Shown here piece after piece: positions 55,771 through 64,000 of a stretch of DNA of 64,000 nt. This stretch comes from Caulobacteraceae bacterium (lineage in GTDB: Bacteria > Pseudomonadota > Alphaproteobacteria > Caulobacterales > Caulobacteraceae). The notes under the pieces are model-generated. The model worked only from the letters and a program-made list of their open reading frames with translations. It was not told the origin of the DNA and did no database searches. The stretch spans positions 1-64,000 of the forward strand of contig JANXUA010000125.1 in the NCBI GenBank assembly GCA_025352085.1. The letters run 5' to 3'. Position numbers and translations under genes: made by a program. Numbering within the stretch: position 1 is the first letter of the stretch; each line of letters starts with the position of its first letter.

Positions 55771-55783
55771 GAATGCCTTCCTT

Positions 55784-55928
55784 CCCTCCCCTTTATGGGG
55801 AGGGTGGATTGGCGCGCAGCGACAAGACGGGTGGGGAAGTGTCGTGGAGGGCGAGGGAGTGGGTCCCACGAAATTTCCCCACCCGGACTTCGCTTCGCGC
55901 CGTCTCGACCCTCCCCAGACGGGGAGGG
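55784..55928. repeat. palindromic repeat family copy D, variant interior
   Basis: 145 bp. Same CCCTCCCC/GGGGAGGG ends, but inner arms GGGTGGGGAA / TTCCCCACCC and a longer loop, and the left flank reads GGATTGGCGCGCAGCG instead of GGTCGAGACG. It fills the gap between the convergent GNAT and phosphotransferase genes. Confidence 0.85.
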
Positions 55929-55939
55929 AAAGGTCTCCC

Positions 55940-57001
55940 CTACCCCTGCAACACCGCCCAGGCCTGGGCGGCGAGGTATTTGGTGTTGTCGTTGTCCACA
56001 GGGCCCTCGGCGTTGCCGATGCCATCGAGATTGCGCTTGAAGACGCCCTGGCCGATCGAGGCCAGGCGGAACATTGAAAACGCCAGATAGACGTTGAAAT
56101 CGGCGATGCCGGCTCGCCCGGTCCGTCGACAATAGGCCGCGACGTACTCATCCTGCGTGGGAATGCCCGCCGCCGCCAGATCGACGCCGTCCAGCGTGCC
56201 CCAGCTTTCCGAGTTGGAACGATAGAGGATGCAGCCATAGGCAATGTCGGCCAGGGGATGGCCGAGGGTCGAAAGCTCCCAGTCCAGCACGGCGATGACG
56301 CGCGGCTCGGTCGGGTGGAACATGACGTTTTCCAGGCGGTAGTCGCCGTGGGCGATGGAAACCGCGTCGTCGACCGGAATGCGGGCTGGCAGGGTCTCGA
56401 TCAGGCGCTCCATGTCCGCGATCTCCCCGGTCTGGGCGCCACGATATTGCCGGGTCCAGCGATCCATCTGACGTTGGAAATAGTTGCCGGGCTTGCCGTA
56501 ATCGGCAAGGCCGGCGGCGGCGACATCGACCCCGTGCAGTCGGGCGAGGGTGGCGCCCAGGTCATCATAGATCGCGGCGCGTTCGGCGGGGGTCAGGCCC
56601 GGCAGACGGGCGTCGCGGAAGATCCGACCCTGCAGAAAATCCATCACATAGAACGGCGTGCCGATAACGGCGGCATCTTCGCACAGCGCCCGCATGACCG
56701 GCACGGGAAACCTCTGGGCGCCCAAGGCCGACATGATGCGAAATTCCCGCTCGATCTGGTGCGCGCTGGCCAGAAGCTGGCCGGGCGGCTTCTTGCGCAG
56801 AACCCAGCGGTTGGCGCCGGAAGTCAGCAGAAAGGTCGGGTTGGAGGCGCCCTTGTTGAATTGCTGCAGGGTGAGCGGCGCGGCCAAGGGTTCAACGTGG
56901 GCCTCGAACCAGGCGGCCAGCGGCGCGACATCGAAGCGATGATGATCCTTCACATCGCCGACCGAGGGGCGACTGGGGTCGTTCGGCGGCGCGTCCGGCA
57001 T
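55940..57001 (-). CDS. APH-like phosphotransferase (ACAD10/11 kinase-type)
   Basis: 353 residues, kinase fold of the choline/aminoglycoside phosphotransferase type. FNKGASNPTFLLTS (nucleotide loop), VLRKKPPGQLLASAH with the ATP-binding Lys, catalytic IAHGDYRLENVMFH and metal-binding VIAVLDWELSTLGHPLADIAYG. This sequence type corresponds to the kinase half of eukaryotic ACAD10/ACAD11. An ACAD10/11-like dehydrogenase is encoded at 27180, 28 kb away. Probably phosphorylates a hydroxyacyl-CoA rather than an antibiotic; inference. Confidence 0.87.
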   Translation of the reverse strand: MPDAPPNDPSRPSVGDVKDHHRFDVAPLAAWFEAHVEPLAAPLTLQQFNKGASNPTFLLTSGANRWVLRKKPPGQLLASAHQIEREFRIMSALGAQRFPVPVMRALCEDAAVIGTPFYVMDFLQGRIFRDARLPGLTPAERAAIYDDLGATLARLHGVDVAAAGLADYGKPGNYFQRQMDRWTRQYRGAQTGEIADMERLIETLPARIPVDDAVSIAHGDYRLENVMFHPTEPRVIAVLDWELSTLGHPLADIAYGCILYRSNSESWGTLDGVDLAAAGIPTQDEYVAAYCRRTGRAGIADFNVYLAFSMFRLASIGQGVFKRNLDGIGNAEGPVDNDNTKYLAAQAWAVLQG

Positions 57002-57128
57002 GGCGTTAAGTCCTCAAGCGACAGCAAACTGCGTCGGGCGGAACGATATCGCGCCGGCGTTCGGGCGAGCAACTGCAATCGACGCGCCCTCTGGACGGCG
57101 ACGCCGACGCAGGTCAGGTTCGCGGGCG

Positions 57129-58844
57129 ATGAGCGACGACCCCCCGATCAACGACGAGACCTCCGCGCCGCCGATCAAGCGGGGCTTCGGCGCGGCGCTG
57201 GCGGTGTTTGGCGAGCGGCCGATTGCGGTCATGCTCGGCCTGGGTTTCGCCGCCGGCCTGCCCAATTTTCTGGTGTTCGACACCATGTCCGCCTGGCTGC
57301 GGGCCGCCGGCCTGTCGCTGGCGGTGATTTCGCTCTTCAGCCTGGCGACCTTGCCGTATTCGTTCAAATTCCTGTGGGCGCCGCTGGTGGATCGCACCGC
57401 GATCCCGTTTCTCACCCGCAGGCTGGGCCATCGCCGCTCGTGGATGGTCGCGGCGCAGACGTGCATTATTCTCGGGTTGATCGCGATCTCGACAGGCGAT
57501 CCGAAGACTGGTCTCGGGTCCCTGGCCGCCTGCGCCGTTTTCACCGGTCTGGCGTCGGCGACGCAGGACATCGTCATCGACGCCTGGCGGATCGAGGCGG
57601 TCGACGCCTCGCGTCAGGGGGCCATGGCGGCGGTGTATCAGTGGGGTTATCGGGTCGCCAATATCGTCGCCGGCGCCGCGCCGCTGCTGCTCGCCGACCG
57701 CATCGGGTGGAACGCCGCCTATGCGATCATGGCCGGAGTCATGTCGCTGGGGCTGGTCGCGGTCCTGCTCGCCCCGCGCGAGGCGCAACACTCTATCCGG
57801 CCCATTTCCACCGACGGCGTCGCCGCCGCGCCGGTGTGGGAGCTGACCGAATGGACCCTCCGCCTGGCGTTGATCCTGCTGGGCGCATTGTTTCTGGCCT
57901 CTGGCCTGGGCGCCAAGGCCGATCTTCTGGCCGGCGGTCTGAAACTCATCGGCGCGGATGGCGCGGCGGGGGCCTTGACGGCGGCGTGGACGGCCAAGCC
58001 CAACGGCGTCTGGCTGCAACTCCTGGCGGTGCTCGCCGGGTTCGGCGCGGTCGCCCTCGCCGCCTCGCCCGTGCCGGGCGTGCGCACCCGACCGGGCCTC
58101 TTTCTGTTTCATGCCCTCGGCGACCCCCTGGCCGATTTTTTCCGGCGCTTCGGCAAGCAAGCCGTCCTGATCCTGGCCCTGATCTGCCTCTACCGCCTGT
58201 CGGACTTCGTCCTCAACATCATGAACGCCTTCTACCAGGACCTCGGCTTTTCGCTCACCCAGATCGCCGAGGTGCGCAAGGTGTTCGGCGTCGGCGCCTC
58301 GATGATCGGGGTTTTTCTGGGCGGTCTGGCCATCGCGCGTCTGGGGGTGATGCGCCCATTGGTCGTCGGCGCCGTGGCCCTGCCGATCACCAACACCATC
58401 TTCGGCTGGCTGGCCTTGCAGGGACCCAGCGTCCACGCCCTCCTCATCGCCATCGGCGTCGACAACATCGTCTCGGCCTACGCCGGCACCTGTTTGATCG
58501 CCTATATGTCGAGCCTGACCGGCGTCGGTTTCACGGCGACGCAATACGCCCTCTTTTCCTCGCTCTATTCCCTGCCGGGCAAGCTGATCGCCTCGCAATC
58601 GGGCCGGATCGTTGAGGCCGCCGCGCGCTCGGCGCAGAACGGCGGACTGTTCGCGCCGCTGAAAGCCCTGTTCGTCCACGCCCCGCCGGAAGCCTTCGCC
58701 GCCGCCCTGGCCAAGTCCCAGGTCGCCCCGGCGGCGTTGGGCGCTGGCTATCTGGTGTTTTTCCTGTATTCCGGGTTCGTGGGCCTGGGCGCGATGGTGC
58801 TGGCGCTACTGGTGGCGCGCAAGGGCGAAACGCGTGCGCTCTAG
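57129..58844 (+). CDS. AmpG family muropeptide transporter (MFS)
   Basis: 571 residues from the ATG at 57129; upstream in-frame sequence is basic and unlike the family. About 14 hydrophobic segments; GLGFAAGLPNFLVFDTMSAW and SFKFLWAPLVDRTAIPFL in the first half and SASATQD-like GLASATQDIVIDAWRIEA identify AmpG, which imports anhydromuropeptides for peptidoglycan recycling. A long loop (~270-310) separates the halves. The next gene overlaps its end by 11 nt. Confidence 0.87.
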   Translation: MSDDPPINDETSAPPIKRGFGAALAVFGERPIAVMLGLGFAAGLPNFLVFDTMSAWLRAAGLSLAVISLFSLATLPYSFKFLWAPLVDRTAIPFLTRRLGHRRSWMVAAQTCIILGLIAISTGDPKTGLGSLAACAVFTGLASATQDIVIDAWRIEAVDASRQGAMAAVYQWGYRVANIVAGAAPLLLADRIGWNAAYAIMAGVMSLGLVAVLLAPREAQHSIRPISTDGVAAAPVWELTEWTLRLALILLGALFLASGLGAKADLLAGGLKLIGADGAAGALTAAWTAKPNGVWLQLLAVLAGFGAVALAASPVPGVRTRPGLFLFHALGDPLADFFRRFGKQAVLILALICLYRLSDFVLNIMNAFYQDLGFSLTQIAEVRKVFGVGASMIGVFLGGLAIARLGVMRPLVVGAVALPITNTIFGWLALQGPSVHALLIAIGVDNIVSAYAGTCLIAYMSSLTGVGFTATQYALFSSLYSLPGKLIASQSGRIVEAAARSAQNGGLFAPLKALFVHAPPEAFAAALAKSQVAPAALGAGYLVFFLYSGFVGLGAMVLALLVARKGETRAL

Positions 58845-59178
58845 CGGCAAGGCGTCGCCGCCCGGGATCGTCGAGCACATTGTCGATGTCCTGCGGGCCT
58901 TGGGTCCAGTGGAATATCAGAGGTTCTTCGGCGGCTGGGGTCTTAGCCTGCACGGCAGGCAGTTCGGCATGGTGACGCGGAACGAGGAGCTTTATTTCTC
59001 GGTCGACGCCGCCCTGCGCGAGGAGTTGATCACCGCGGGCTGCGCGCCGTTCTCGTTCATGAAGGCCAAGGGCCTAGTGGTCGCCGAAAAACTGTATTCA
59101 GCCCCGCCGGGATGCGTCGACGATGCCGATGAGTTGTGCCTCTGGGCCGCCAGGGCGATCCGAGCGGCGGGGCTTTAG
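58834..59178 (+). CDS. TfoX/Sxy N-terminal domain protein
   Basis: 114 residues from a GTG overlapping ampG by 11 nt. The TfoX N-domain is recognised by RFFGGWGLSLHGRQFGMV and LYFSVD, with ADELCLWAARAIRAA at the end. In Gammaproteobacteria the full-length protein controls competence; short single-domain forms like this have unknown roles. Convergent with tyrC with a 2-nt gap. Confidence 0.85.
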   Translation: MRSSGKASPPGIVEHIVDVLRALGPVEYQRFFGGWGLSLHGRQFGMVTRNEELYFSVDAALREELITAGCAPFSFMKAKGLVVAEKLYSAPPGCVDDADELCLWAARAIRAAGL

Positions 59179-59180
59179 GA

Positions 59181-60113
59181 TCAATCGTTGCGATGCCGCC
59201 CGAAATCGGGCTCGGCGGTTTCCTGGCCGGCGTCGATGACGCCCTTGCGGATCGAGCGGGTGCGGGTGAAGAATTCCTCCAGCTTGTCGCCGTCGCCCCA
59301 GCGGATGGCGCGCGATAGGGCCTGCAGGTCCTCGTTGAACCGCCCGAGCACTTCCAGCACCGCGTCCTTGTTGGCCAAAAAGACGTCGCGCCACATGATC
59401 GGATCGGAGGCGGCGATGCGGGTGAAGTCGCGAAAGCCGCCGGCGGAAAACTTGATCACCTCGCCGCGGGTGACTTCCTGCAGATCGTCCGCCGTGCCGA
59501 CGATATTGTAGGCGATCAGGTGCGGCAGGTGCGAGGTGACGGCCAGGACGAGATCATGATGCCGCTCATCCATCAGTTCGACCTTGGATCCCAAGGCTTC
59601 CCAGAACCGGGTCAAGCGGTCGAGCGCGGCCTGATAGGGCGCGTCACCCCGCGTGCGCGGGGTGAGAATGGCCCAGCGCCCGTCGAACAGGGTTGCAAAA
59701 CCCGCGTCCGGACCGGATTTTTCCGTGCCGGCGATAGGGTGGCCGGGAATGACGAAGACGTCGGTCGGCATGACCAGGGCGAACGCGTCGGCTACCGCGC
59801 CTTTGACGGATCCAACGTCGGTGACGGTCGCGCCGGGCTTGAGGTGGGCGGCGACGGCGGCCGCCGCCGGGCCGATGGCCAAGGGGGGCGTGGCGAAGAT
59901 GACCACATCGGCGTCCTGAACGGACTCGCACGGGTCGGCACACACCGCGTCGGCCAGACCCAGGGCGATGACGCGCTCGCGCACGGCGGCGCTGGTGTCA
60001 TAGACCGTGATAGAGCCGACCACGCCGCGCGCGCGGGCGGCGCGGGCGACCGACGAGCCGATCAGGCCGCAGCCGACGATCGCCAGGCGTTCATACAGAG
60101 CCGGACCGGTCAC
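59181..60113 (-). CDS. tyrC: prephenate/arogenate dehydrogenase
   Basis: 310 residues. NAD(P)-binding N-terminus LAIVGCGLIGSSVARAARARG, then VTDVGSVKGAV, FVIPGHPIAGTEKSG and the helical C-terminal domain. It makes 4-hydroxyphenylpyruvate or tyrosine from prephenate or arogenate; specificity cannot be told, so tyrA would also be defensible. Its start overlaps hisC by 4 nt, the usual aromatic-amino-acid pairing in alphaproteobacteria. Confidence 0.9.
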   Translation of the reverse strand: MTGPALYERLAIVGCGLIGSSVARAARARGVVGSITVYDTSAAVRERVIALGLADAVCADPCESVQDADVVIFATPPLAIGPAAAAVAAHLKPGATVTDVGSVKGAVADAFALVMPTDVFVIPGHPIAGTEKSGPDAGFATLFDGRWAILTPRTRGDAPYQAALDRLTRFWEALGSKVELMDERHHDLVLAVTSHLPHLIAYNIVGTADDLQEVTRGEVIKFSAGGFRDFTRIAASDPIMWRDVFLANKDAVLEVLGRFNEDLQALSRAIRWGDGDKLEEFFTRTRSIRKGVIDAGQETAEPDFGRHRND

Positions 60114-61216
60114 CGCGCGTCGCCGCTCATGAAAGCGGCCAGGGCGTCGACGACGGCGCGGTTATGCACTTCCAGCCCGATGGTGATGCGCAGATGGTGG
60201 GTCAGGCCATAGCCGGCCAGGCCGCGCAGGATCAGACCCCGCCCGGCCATGAAGGCCTCGGCCTCGGCGGCGGTCTTGCCGGGCGCGGTCGGAAAGCTGA
60301 CCATGATGAAATTGGCCGAGGACGGCGTGACCTCCAGCCCCAGGCCGCCCAATTGCTGGGTCAGCCAGGGGCGCCATTGCTCGATCAGGGCCAGGGACTT
60401 TTCCTGAAACTCGGTGTCGGCCAGGGCGGCGACGGCGGCGGCCTGCCCGGCGATCGAGGTGTTGAACGGCAGGCGGATGCGATCGATCGCCTCGGCCACC
60501 GCCGCCGGTGCATAGGCCCAGCCGACGCGCAGGGAGGCCAGGCCATGCAGCTTCGAGAAGGTGTGGGTGACGACGACATTGGCGGCGTCCCGGGCCAGAT
60601 CCAGGCCGTCGTTGAAGCCAGGATCGGTGTTGAACTCGGCGTAGGCCCCGTCGAGCACCAGCAAAACATTACCCGGCAGGCCCGCGTGCAGGCGCGCCAC
60701 CTCGTCGGCGGTGATGAAGGTGCCGGTCGGATTGGCCGGATTGGCGAGGAAGACCAGCCGCGTGCGCTCATCGACGGCGGCTAGCAGGGCGTCGACGTCG
60801 ATGCGATAATTGTGTTCGGGCGCGAACCTGACCTCGCCCTCATTGGCCCGCGCGCCGATGGCGTAGGCGCCAAAACCCCACTCGCCCTGGACGATATTGT
60901 CGCCGGCGCGCAGGAACACCTGGTTCAAGAGGGCGAAGATCTCGTCGGTGCCGCAGCCGAGGATCAACCGGTTGGGTTCAATGCGATACTTTTCGGCCAG
61001 GGCGGCGCGCAAGGCCCCGCCGCGACCGTCGGGATACCGGCCAAGGTTTTCCGCCGCCGCGACAAAGGCTTCCTTCGCGTGCGGGCTGCAGCCCAGAATG
61101 TTCTCGTTGGCCGACAGCTTGACCGGATCGATCACGCCGTCGGCCCCCGATTTGCCCGGCGTATAGGGGTTGATGTCGAGAATCCCGGGGCGGGGTGTGG
61201 GAGTGGCGTCGGTCAT
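60110..61216 (-). CDS. hisC: histidinol-phosphate / aromatic aminotransferase
   Basis: 368 residues, fold type I PLP enzyme. Motifs: KLSANENILGCSPHAKEAF, GCGTDEIFALLNQVF, LANPANPTGTF and the PLP lysine in THTFSKLHGLASLRVGW. Placed with tyrC it may serve tyrosine/phenylalanine synthesis as well as histidine synthesis. Both its ends overlap neighbours by 4 nt, implying one transcript DUF2125-hisC-tyrC. Confidence 0.92.
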   Translation of the reverse strand: MTDATPTPRPGILDINPYTPGKSGADGVIDPVKLSANENILGCSPHAKEAFVAAAENLGRYPDGRGGALRAALAEKYRIEPNRLILGCGTDEIFALLNQVFLRAGDNIVQGEWGFGAYAIGARANEGEVRFAPEHNYRIDVDALLAAVDERTRLVFLANPANPTGTFITADEVARLHAGLPGNVLLVLDGAYAEFNTDPGFNDGLDLARDAANVVVTHTFSKLHGLASLRVGWAYAPAAVAEAIDRIRLPFNTSIAGQAAAVAALADTEFQEKSLALIEQWRPWLTQQLGGLGLEVTPSSANFIMVSFPTAPGKTAAEAEAFMAGRGLILRGLAGYGLTHHLRITIGLEVHNRAVVDALAAFMSGDAR

Positions 61217-62016
61217 GGCGGGGCGGTATGGCGAGGAAGGGGGCGGGGGTCAACAATGCCCCACGCGAAGGGCGAGTGCGGCGGGTCGTCCAAGCGCCGT
61301 ATGTGCAACGTTCCGCCGGCCTTTGCCCATGACTGGAAAGCGTCGGAAAAATTGCGCCCGCGAAGCGCCCGGGCGTGGGTGTATGTCGCGTCAAAAATCG
61401 AGGTCTCCGGTGGTTCCATCCCCGCCGATGTGCGCGCCTGGTCCAACTCAATAAAAAGCGCCCCCTGATCGTTAGGGCCGGCCTTGGCGTGCAGATGAAA
61501 CTCTGCAGCAGTGGACATCCAAACCGGTTGTGCACCCGCATTGGTGCCAACTCGCAACCCTATACCCTCGACGGAAATGCGTGGGGGCACGGCGCCGAAG
61601 TCGGAAAGGCTTCCACGCAATACCTTCGCCGTTACGAACTCCAGATCGCCGTTTGGCCGGGTGATCACCACCCCCATCGGCGCGAGCATCACCCAATGGG
61701 TCGGCGCGGAAATATAGGCCTGAGCCTTGAGCACCGGCGCTGCAATTGACCAGCCAGACGCCTCGCCCCACCGCGCGTTCTGCAAATCGACGTTCAATCG
61801 AAACGGAAACCCCGACACCGTCCGGCTCGACCAGTCCAGCCGCCAGCCGGTCTGGGCCATCGACGCGCGCGCCGCGTCCATTCGTCGTTCGGTTTCGCCT
61901 TTCAGCCACACCCAACCAAGGCTCCAGGCGACGACGAACACGACCGCTAATCCCCACGGAATGATCAAGCCCAGGCGACGGGGTTTGCGGGCGGGGCGGT
62001 TGTCGGGCAGGGTCAT
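61213..62016 (-). CDS. DUF2125 envelope protein
   Basis: 267 residues. A single membrane anchor (~15-39) follows a basic N-terminus; the rest is extracytoplasmic, with WRLDWSSRTVSGFPFRLNVDL and LKAQAYISAPTHWVMLAPMG typical of DUF2125. The protein ends soon after WAKAGGTLHIRRL, shorter than family members I remember (~330 or more), with a Pro-rich tail overlapping the hisC start by 4 nt. C-terminal truncation is possible. Function unknown. Confidence 0.78.
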   Translation of the reverse strand: MTLPDNRPARKPRRLGLIIPWGLAVVFVVAWSLGWVWLKGETERRMDAARASMAQTGWRLDWSSRTVSGFPFRLNVDLQNARWGEASGWSIAAPVLKAQAYISAPTHWVMLAPMGVVITRPNGDLEFVTAKVLRGSLSDFGAVPPRISVEGIGLRVGTNAGAQPVWMSTAAEFHLHAKAGPNDQGALFIELDQARTSAGMEPPETSIFDATYTHARALRGRNFSDAFQSWAKAGGTLHIRRLDDPPHSPFAWGIVDPRPLPRHTAPP

Positions 62017-62048
62017 GCGGGATTCGAAGCGACGGGAACTCTAGAGGG

Positions 62049-62627
62049 ATGGCGGTGGAAGAGCCCGGCGAGCTTTGGGTGTTCGGTTACGGCTCGCTGA
62101 TGTGGCGACCGGGATTCGACTATGTAGAGCGCCAGAGCGCCGTCCTCCATGGCCGCCGGCGGGCCTTCTGCATTTATTCGGTGCATCATCGCGGCACGCC
62201 GGCGCGGCCGGGCCTGGTTCTGGGCCTGGCGGCGGGCGGCGCGGTGCGCGGCGCGGCCTATCGCATCGCGCCCGCCGACTGGCACGCCGTCCACGCCTAT
62301 CTGATGGAGCGTGAACAGCCGACCGAGACCTATGTCGAGGCCTACGCCGAGGTGCTCCTCACCGACGGCCGCCGCGCCCGCGCCCTCACCTTCCTGTCCG
62401 ATCGCGGCCATCCGCAATGGGCCGGCGCCTTGAGCCACGAGGCCCAGGCCGACCTGATCGCCGGCGCGCGCGGCCTGTCGGGGCGCAATATCGACTATCT
62501 GCGCGATCTGGTGGAGCATTTGCACGACGAAGGGATACGCGACCACGGCATGGAGCGCCTACTGGCGTTGGTGGAGGCGCGCGAGCCTAAAAACCCCCTC
62601 CTCTTTATGGGGAGGGTCGAGACGTAG
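62049..62627 (+). CDS. ChaC-like gamma-glutamylcyclotransferase; C-terminus supplied by a repeat
   Basis: 192 residues. N-terminal WVFGYGSLMWRPGFDYVERQ and HGRRRAFCIYSVHHRGTP match ChaC, which splits glutathione into Cys-Gly and 5-oxoproline; the acidic catalytic residue lies in the YLMEREQ region. The last 11 residues (NPLLFMGRVET) and the stop codon are encoded by palindromic repeat copy E, so the native end has been replaced. The product 5-oxoproline is the likely substrate of the 5-oxoprolinase at 21786. Confidence 0.88.
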   Translation: MAVEEPGELWVFGYGSLMWRPGFDYVERQSAVLHGRRRAFCIYSVHHRGTPARPGLVLGLAAGGAVRGAAYRIAPADWHAVHAYLMEREQPTETYVEAYAEVLLTDGRRARALTFLSDRGHPQWAGALSHEAQADLIAGARGLSGRNIDYLRDLVEHLHDEGIRDHGMERLLALVEAREPKNPLLFMGRVET

Positions 62628-62729
62628 CGGAGCGAAGTCCGGGGTGGGGAAGTCTCCTCAGACACAACACGTGCGCCAAGATCCCCACCCCGCTCGCTTC
62701 GCGAGTCGCCCTCCCCATAAAGGGGAGGG
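62594..62729. repeat. palindromic repeat family copy E, overlapping a gene end
   Basis: 136 bp. Left end CCCCTCCTC (one base different from the others) and right end GGGGAGGG; inner arms GTCCGGGGTGGGGA and TCCCCACCCCGCTCGC; loop 62650-62681 is unrelated to the other copies. The first 34 bp lie in the ChaC-like coding region. Confidence 0.9.
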
Positions 62730-62737
62730 AAAGAGTG

Positions 62738-63445
62738 CTACTCCCCCAACAACGCCCGCGACCCCGTCTCCAACCGCTCCTCCAGAACCCGCATGAACTC
62801 GGCGCGCGGCAGGCCGGGCGGGATGGGTTCGAGGAATTCATAGACGATCACGCCGGGTCGACGAATAAAGCCGTGCGCCGGCCAGTGCGTGCCGGAATTG
62901 GTGGCCAGCGGGATGCAGGCGAGGCCCTCGGCGCGGTAGAGGGCGGCGATGCCGGGGTGGTATTCGCCGGTCTCGCCCGGCGCGACGCGCGTGCCCTCGG
63001 GATAGATCACCAGTTGCCGACCCGCCGCCAGCGCCGCCTTGCCGTCGGTGAGGAGTTTGCGCAGGGCCAGGGACCCGCCCTCGCGGTCGACCACGATCAT
63101 GTCGACCTTGGCGCAATACCAGCCGTAGAAAGGGACGCGCGTCAGCTCCTTTTTCATCACATAACAGGCGTCGGGCAGGATCACGAACGGGCCCATGGTG
63201 TCGAACATGCACTGGTGCTTGGCGCCGATCAGGGCCGCGCCCGTGGGCAGGTGCTCCAGGCCGCGAAACTCGACGCGGACGCCGCATGTGGGGCCCAGGA
63301 TGGCCAGCACGCCGCGCCCCCAGAATTTCATGGCGCCCAGCATCCAGCCCCGCGGGGCCAGCAGCAGCGGGATCATCGCCAGCCCGACGATCAGGGACCA
63401 CAGGTAGAAAACGGCCACGAAGACCAGCGAACGGGCCGCGATCAT
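62738..63445 (-). CDS. plsC: 1-acyl-sn-glycerol-3-phosphate acyltransferase
   Basis: 235 residues from the ATG at 63445; the longer frame to 63490 begins inside the next gene. Acyltransferase motifs: HxxxxD in GAKHQCMFDTMG, the acceptor-binding YPEGTRVAPGE, and an N-terminal hydrophobic anchor. It makes phosphatidic acid from lysophosphatidic acid. Its start overlaps the YdcF-type gene by 4 nt. Several genomes have more than one plsC-like gene; this could be a paralogue. Confidence 0.87.
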   Translation of the reverse strand: MIAARSLVFVAVFYLWSLIVGLAMIPLLLAPRGWMLGAMKFWGRGVLAILGPTCGVRVEFRGLEHLPTGAALIGAKHQCMFDTMGPFVILPDACYVMKKELTRVPFYGWYCAKVDMIVVDREGGSLALRKLLTDGKAALAAGRQLVIYPEGTRVAPGETGEYHPGIAALYRAEGLACIPLATNSGTHWPAHGFIRRPGVIVYEFLEPIPPGLPRAEFMRVLEERLETGSRALLGE

Positions 63446-64000
63446 GCGCCCGTCGCTGTCTTGTCGGGGCCGCCCAGGCCGATAAACCACTCGCTGGCCA
63501 GGGCGGCGAGGAATTTGTCGTATTCGACGATCATCCGCCGCGCGCCCTGCGACGTGGCGCGCCAGTTGCGCACGTCCAGCTCCGCGGTCGCCACCGGATA
63601 GGCGGTGATGCGGACGCCCGGCAAGACGGCGTTAAGCTCGAGCATGGCGCGGGGCATGTGATAGTCGGCGGTGACCAGGATCAGGCTCGAAAAGCCCATC
63701 GCATGGGTCCATTCGGCCGCCTCGCGGGCGTTGCCGATGGTGTCGGCGGCGGCGTAGCCAAGGTCCACGCAGCAGTCGAACACCGGCTTGGCGGCGCCAG
63801 TCACGCCCCACAGATCGCTGCGGCGCGCCTGCAGATTGACCCCGGACACCAGCAGGCGTTGGCCGAGGCCGCTTTGCAGCAGGTTGGTGGCCGCCGCCAG
63901 GCGCAGGTCCGATCCCCCGGTCAGCGCGACGATGCCGTCGGCCGCCGCCGGCGTGTCGGCGGGTGTCAGCCGCGTGACCCGGTCGGCGAAGGTCAGCAGG
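63442..64000 (-). CDS. YdcF/SanA-like DUF218 protein, 5' end outside the window
   Basis: The frame is open from the right edge (about 185 residues visible). It begins within a DUF218 domain: DGIVALTGGSDLRLAAATNLL, then LLVSGVNLQARR, DTIGNAREAAEW and VTADYHMPRAMLEL, all typical of YdcF-like envelope proteins. The C-terminus is complete and overlaps plsC by 4 nt. Function unknown; homologues affect envelope integrity. The N-terminus and any signal anchor lie beyond the window. Confidence 0.87.
   Translation of the reverse strand, partial: LLTFADRVTRLTPADTPAAADGIVALTGGSDLRLAAATNLLQSGLGQRLLVSGVNLQARRSDLWGVTGAAKPVFDCCVDLGYAAADTIGNAREAAEWTHAMGFSSLILVTADYHMPRAMLELNAVLPGVRITAYPVATAELDVRNWRATSQGARRMIVEYDKFLAALASEWFIGLGGPDKTATGA

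Noticed and set aside
55940..57001. Aminoglycoside resistance kinase
   Set aside because: Sequence type (HGDYRLENVMFH, DWELSTLGHPLADIAYG) is that of metabolic ACAD10/11-type kinases, not of resistance enzymes.

Overview
The window is GC-rich, densely coded chromosomal DNA of an alphaproteobacterium, most likely of the Caulobacterales (Caulobacter/Phenylobacterium/Brevundimonas neighbourhood). The signs are a two-piece, circularly permuted tmRNA gene, a methionine synthase split into two genes, an ilvB-ilvH operon behind a leader-peptide attenuator, a 5-aminolevulinate synthase, a C-terminal SspB peptide of the alphaproteobacterial type, and frequent 1-4 nt stop/start overlaps. No phage, integrase, transposase or CRISPR array is visible. 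Species cannot be fixed from this sequence.

Layout. 1-4.6 kb: a J-domain protein, a VapBC toxin-antitoxin pair, a DUF1326-DUF2182 pair, a DUF2975/XRE-type regulator pair and a 40-residue membrane protein. 4.6-10 kb: rdgB-hemW, marC, a DUF1674 (SDH assembly) gene, rsmB-rpe and a LysE exporter. 10-15.5 kb: a glycine-zipper protein, a ZTP riboswitch controlling purH, a secreted caspase-fold protein with a SecD-like tail, bolA and a C-terminal J-domain protein. 15.5-21.1 kb: an ArsR-methyltransferase regulator followed by metF and split metH, each start overlapping the previous stop. 21.1-28.4 kb (minus): a secreted protein, a fused 5-oxoprolinase/hydantoinase, trmB-yceI and an acyl-CoA dehydrogenase. 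28.7-34.4 kb (plus): a small orphan, a MATE exporter, a serine hydrolase, pgl, an AraC-type regulator with a frameshift, and a sterol-desaturase-family enzyme.

34.5-48.2 kb is almost all minus strand: fumC, a cation efflux protein, a thioesterase/legumain-like peptidase pair behind sspB, a minimal PEP-CTERM peptide, a three-copy hairpin array, ssrA, ilvB-ilvH, then hemA, a 36-residue membrane peptide and glyA-nrdR-nusB-thiL, plus a 3-hydroxyisobutyrate dehydrogenase. 48.3-64 kb: a periplasmic methyltransferase, a cysG-like gene-modB-miaA, a molybdenum hydroxylase pair (iorAB-like), a GNAT, an aminoglycoside-phosphotransferase-like kinase, ampG-tfoX, the tyrC-hisC-DUF2125 cluster, a ChaC-like cyclotransferase, plsC and the end of a YdcF-family gene.

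Functional threads: one-carbon and methionine metabolism (regulator, metF, metH, glyA, purH with its riboswitch); branched-chain amino acid synthesis under attenuation; ribosome rescue and tagged-protein degradation (ssrA plus sspB); glutathione/5-oxoproline turnover (ChaC-like enzyme and 5-oxoprolinase). The most unusual structure is a family of 110-145 bp imperfect palindromes present five times. One copy lies in frame inside the 5-oxoprolinase gene and another supplies the C-terminus and stop codon of the ChaC-like gene. Second is the hairpin array next to ssrA, and third the caspase-SecD-like fusion.
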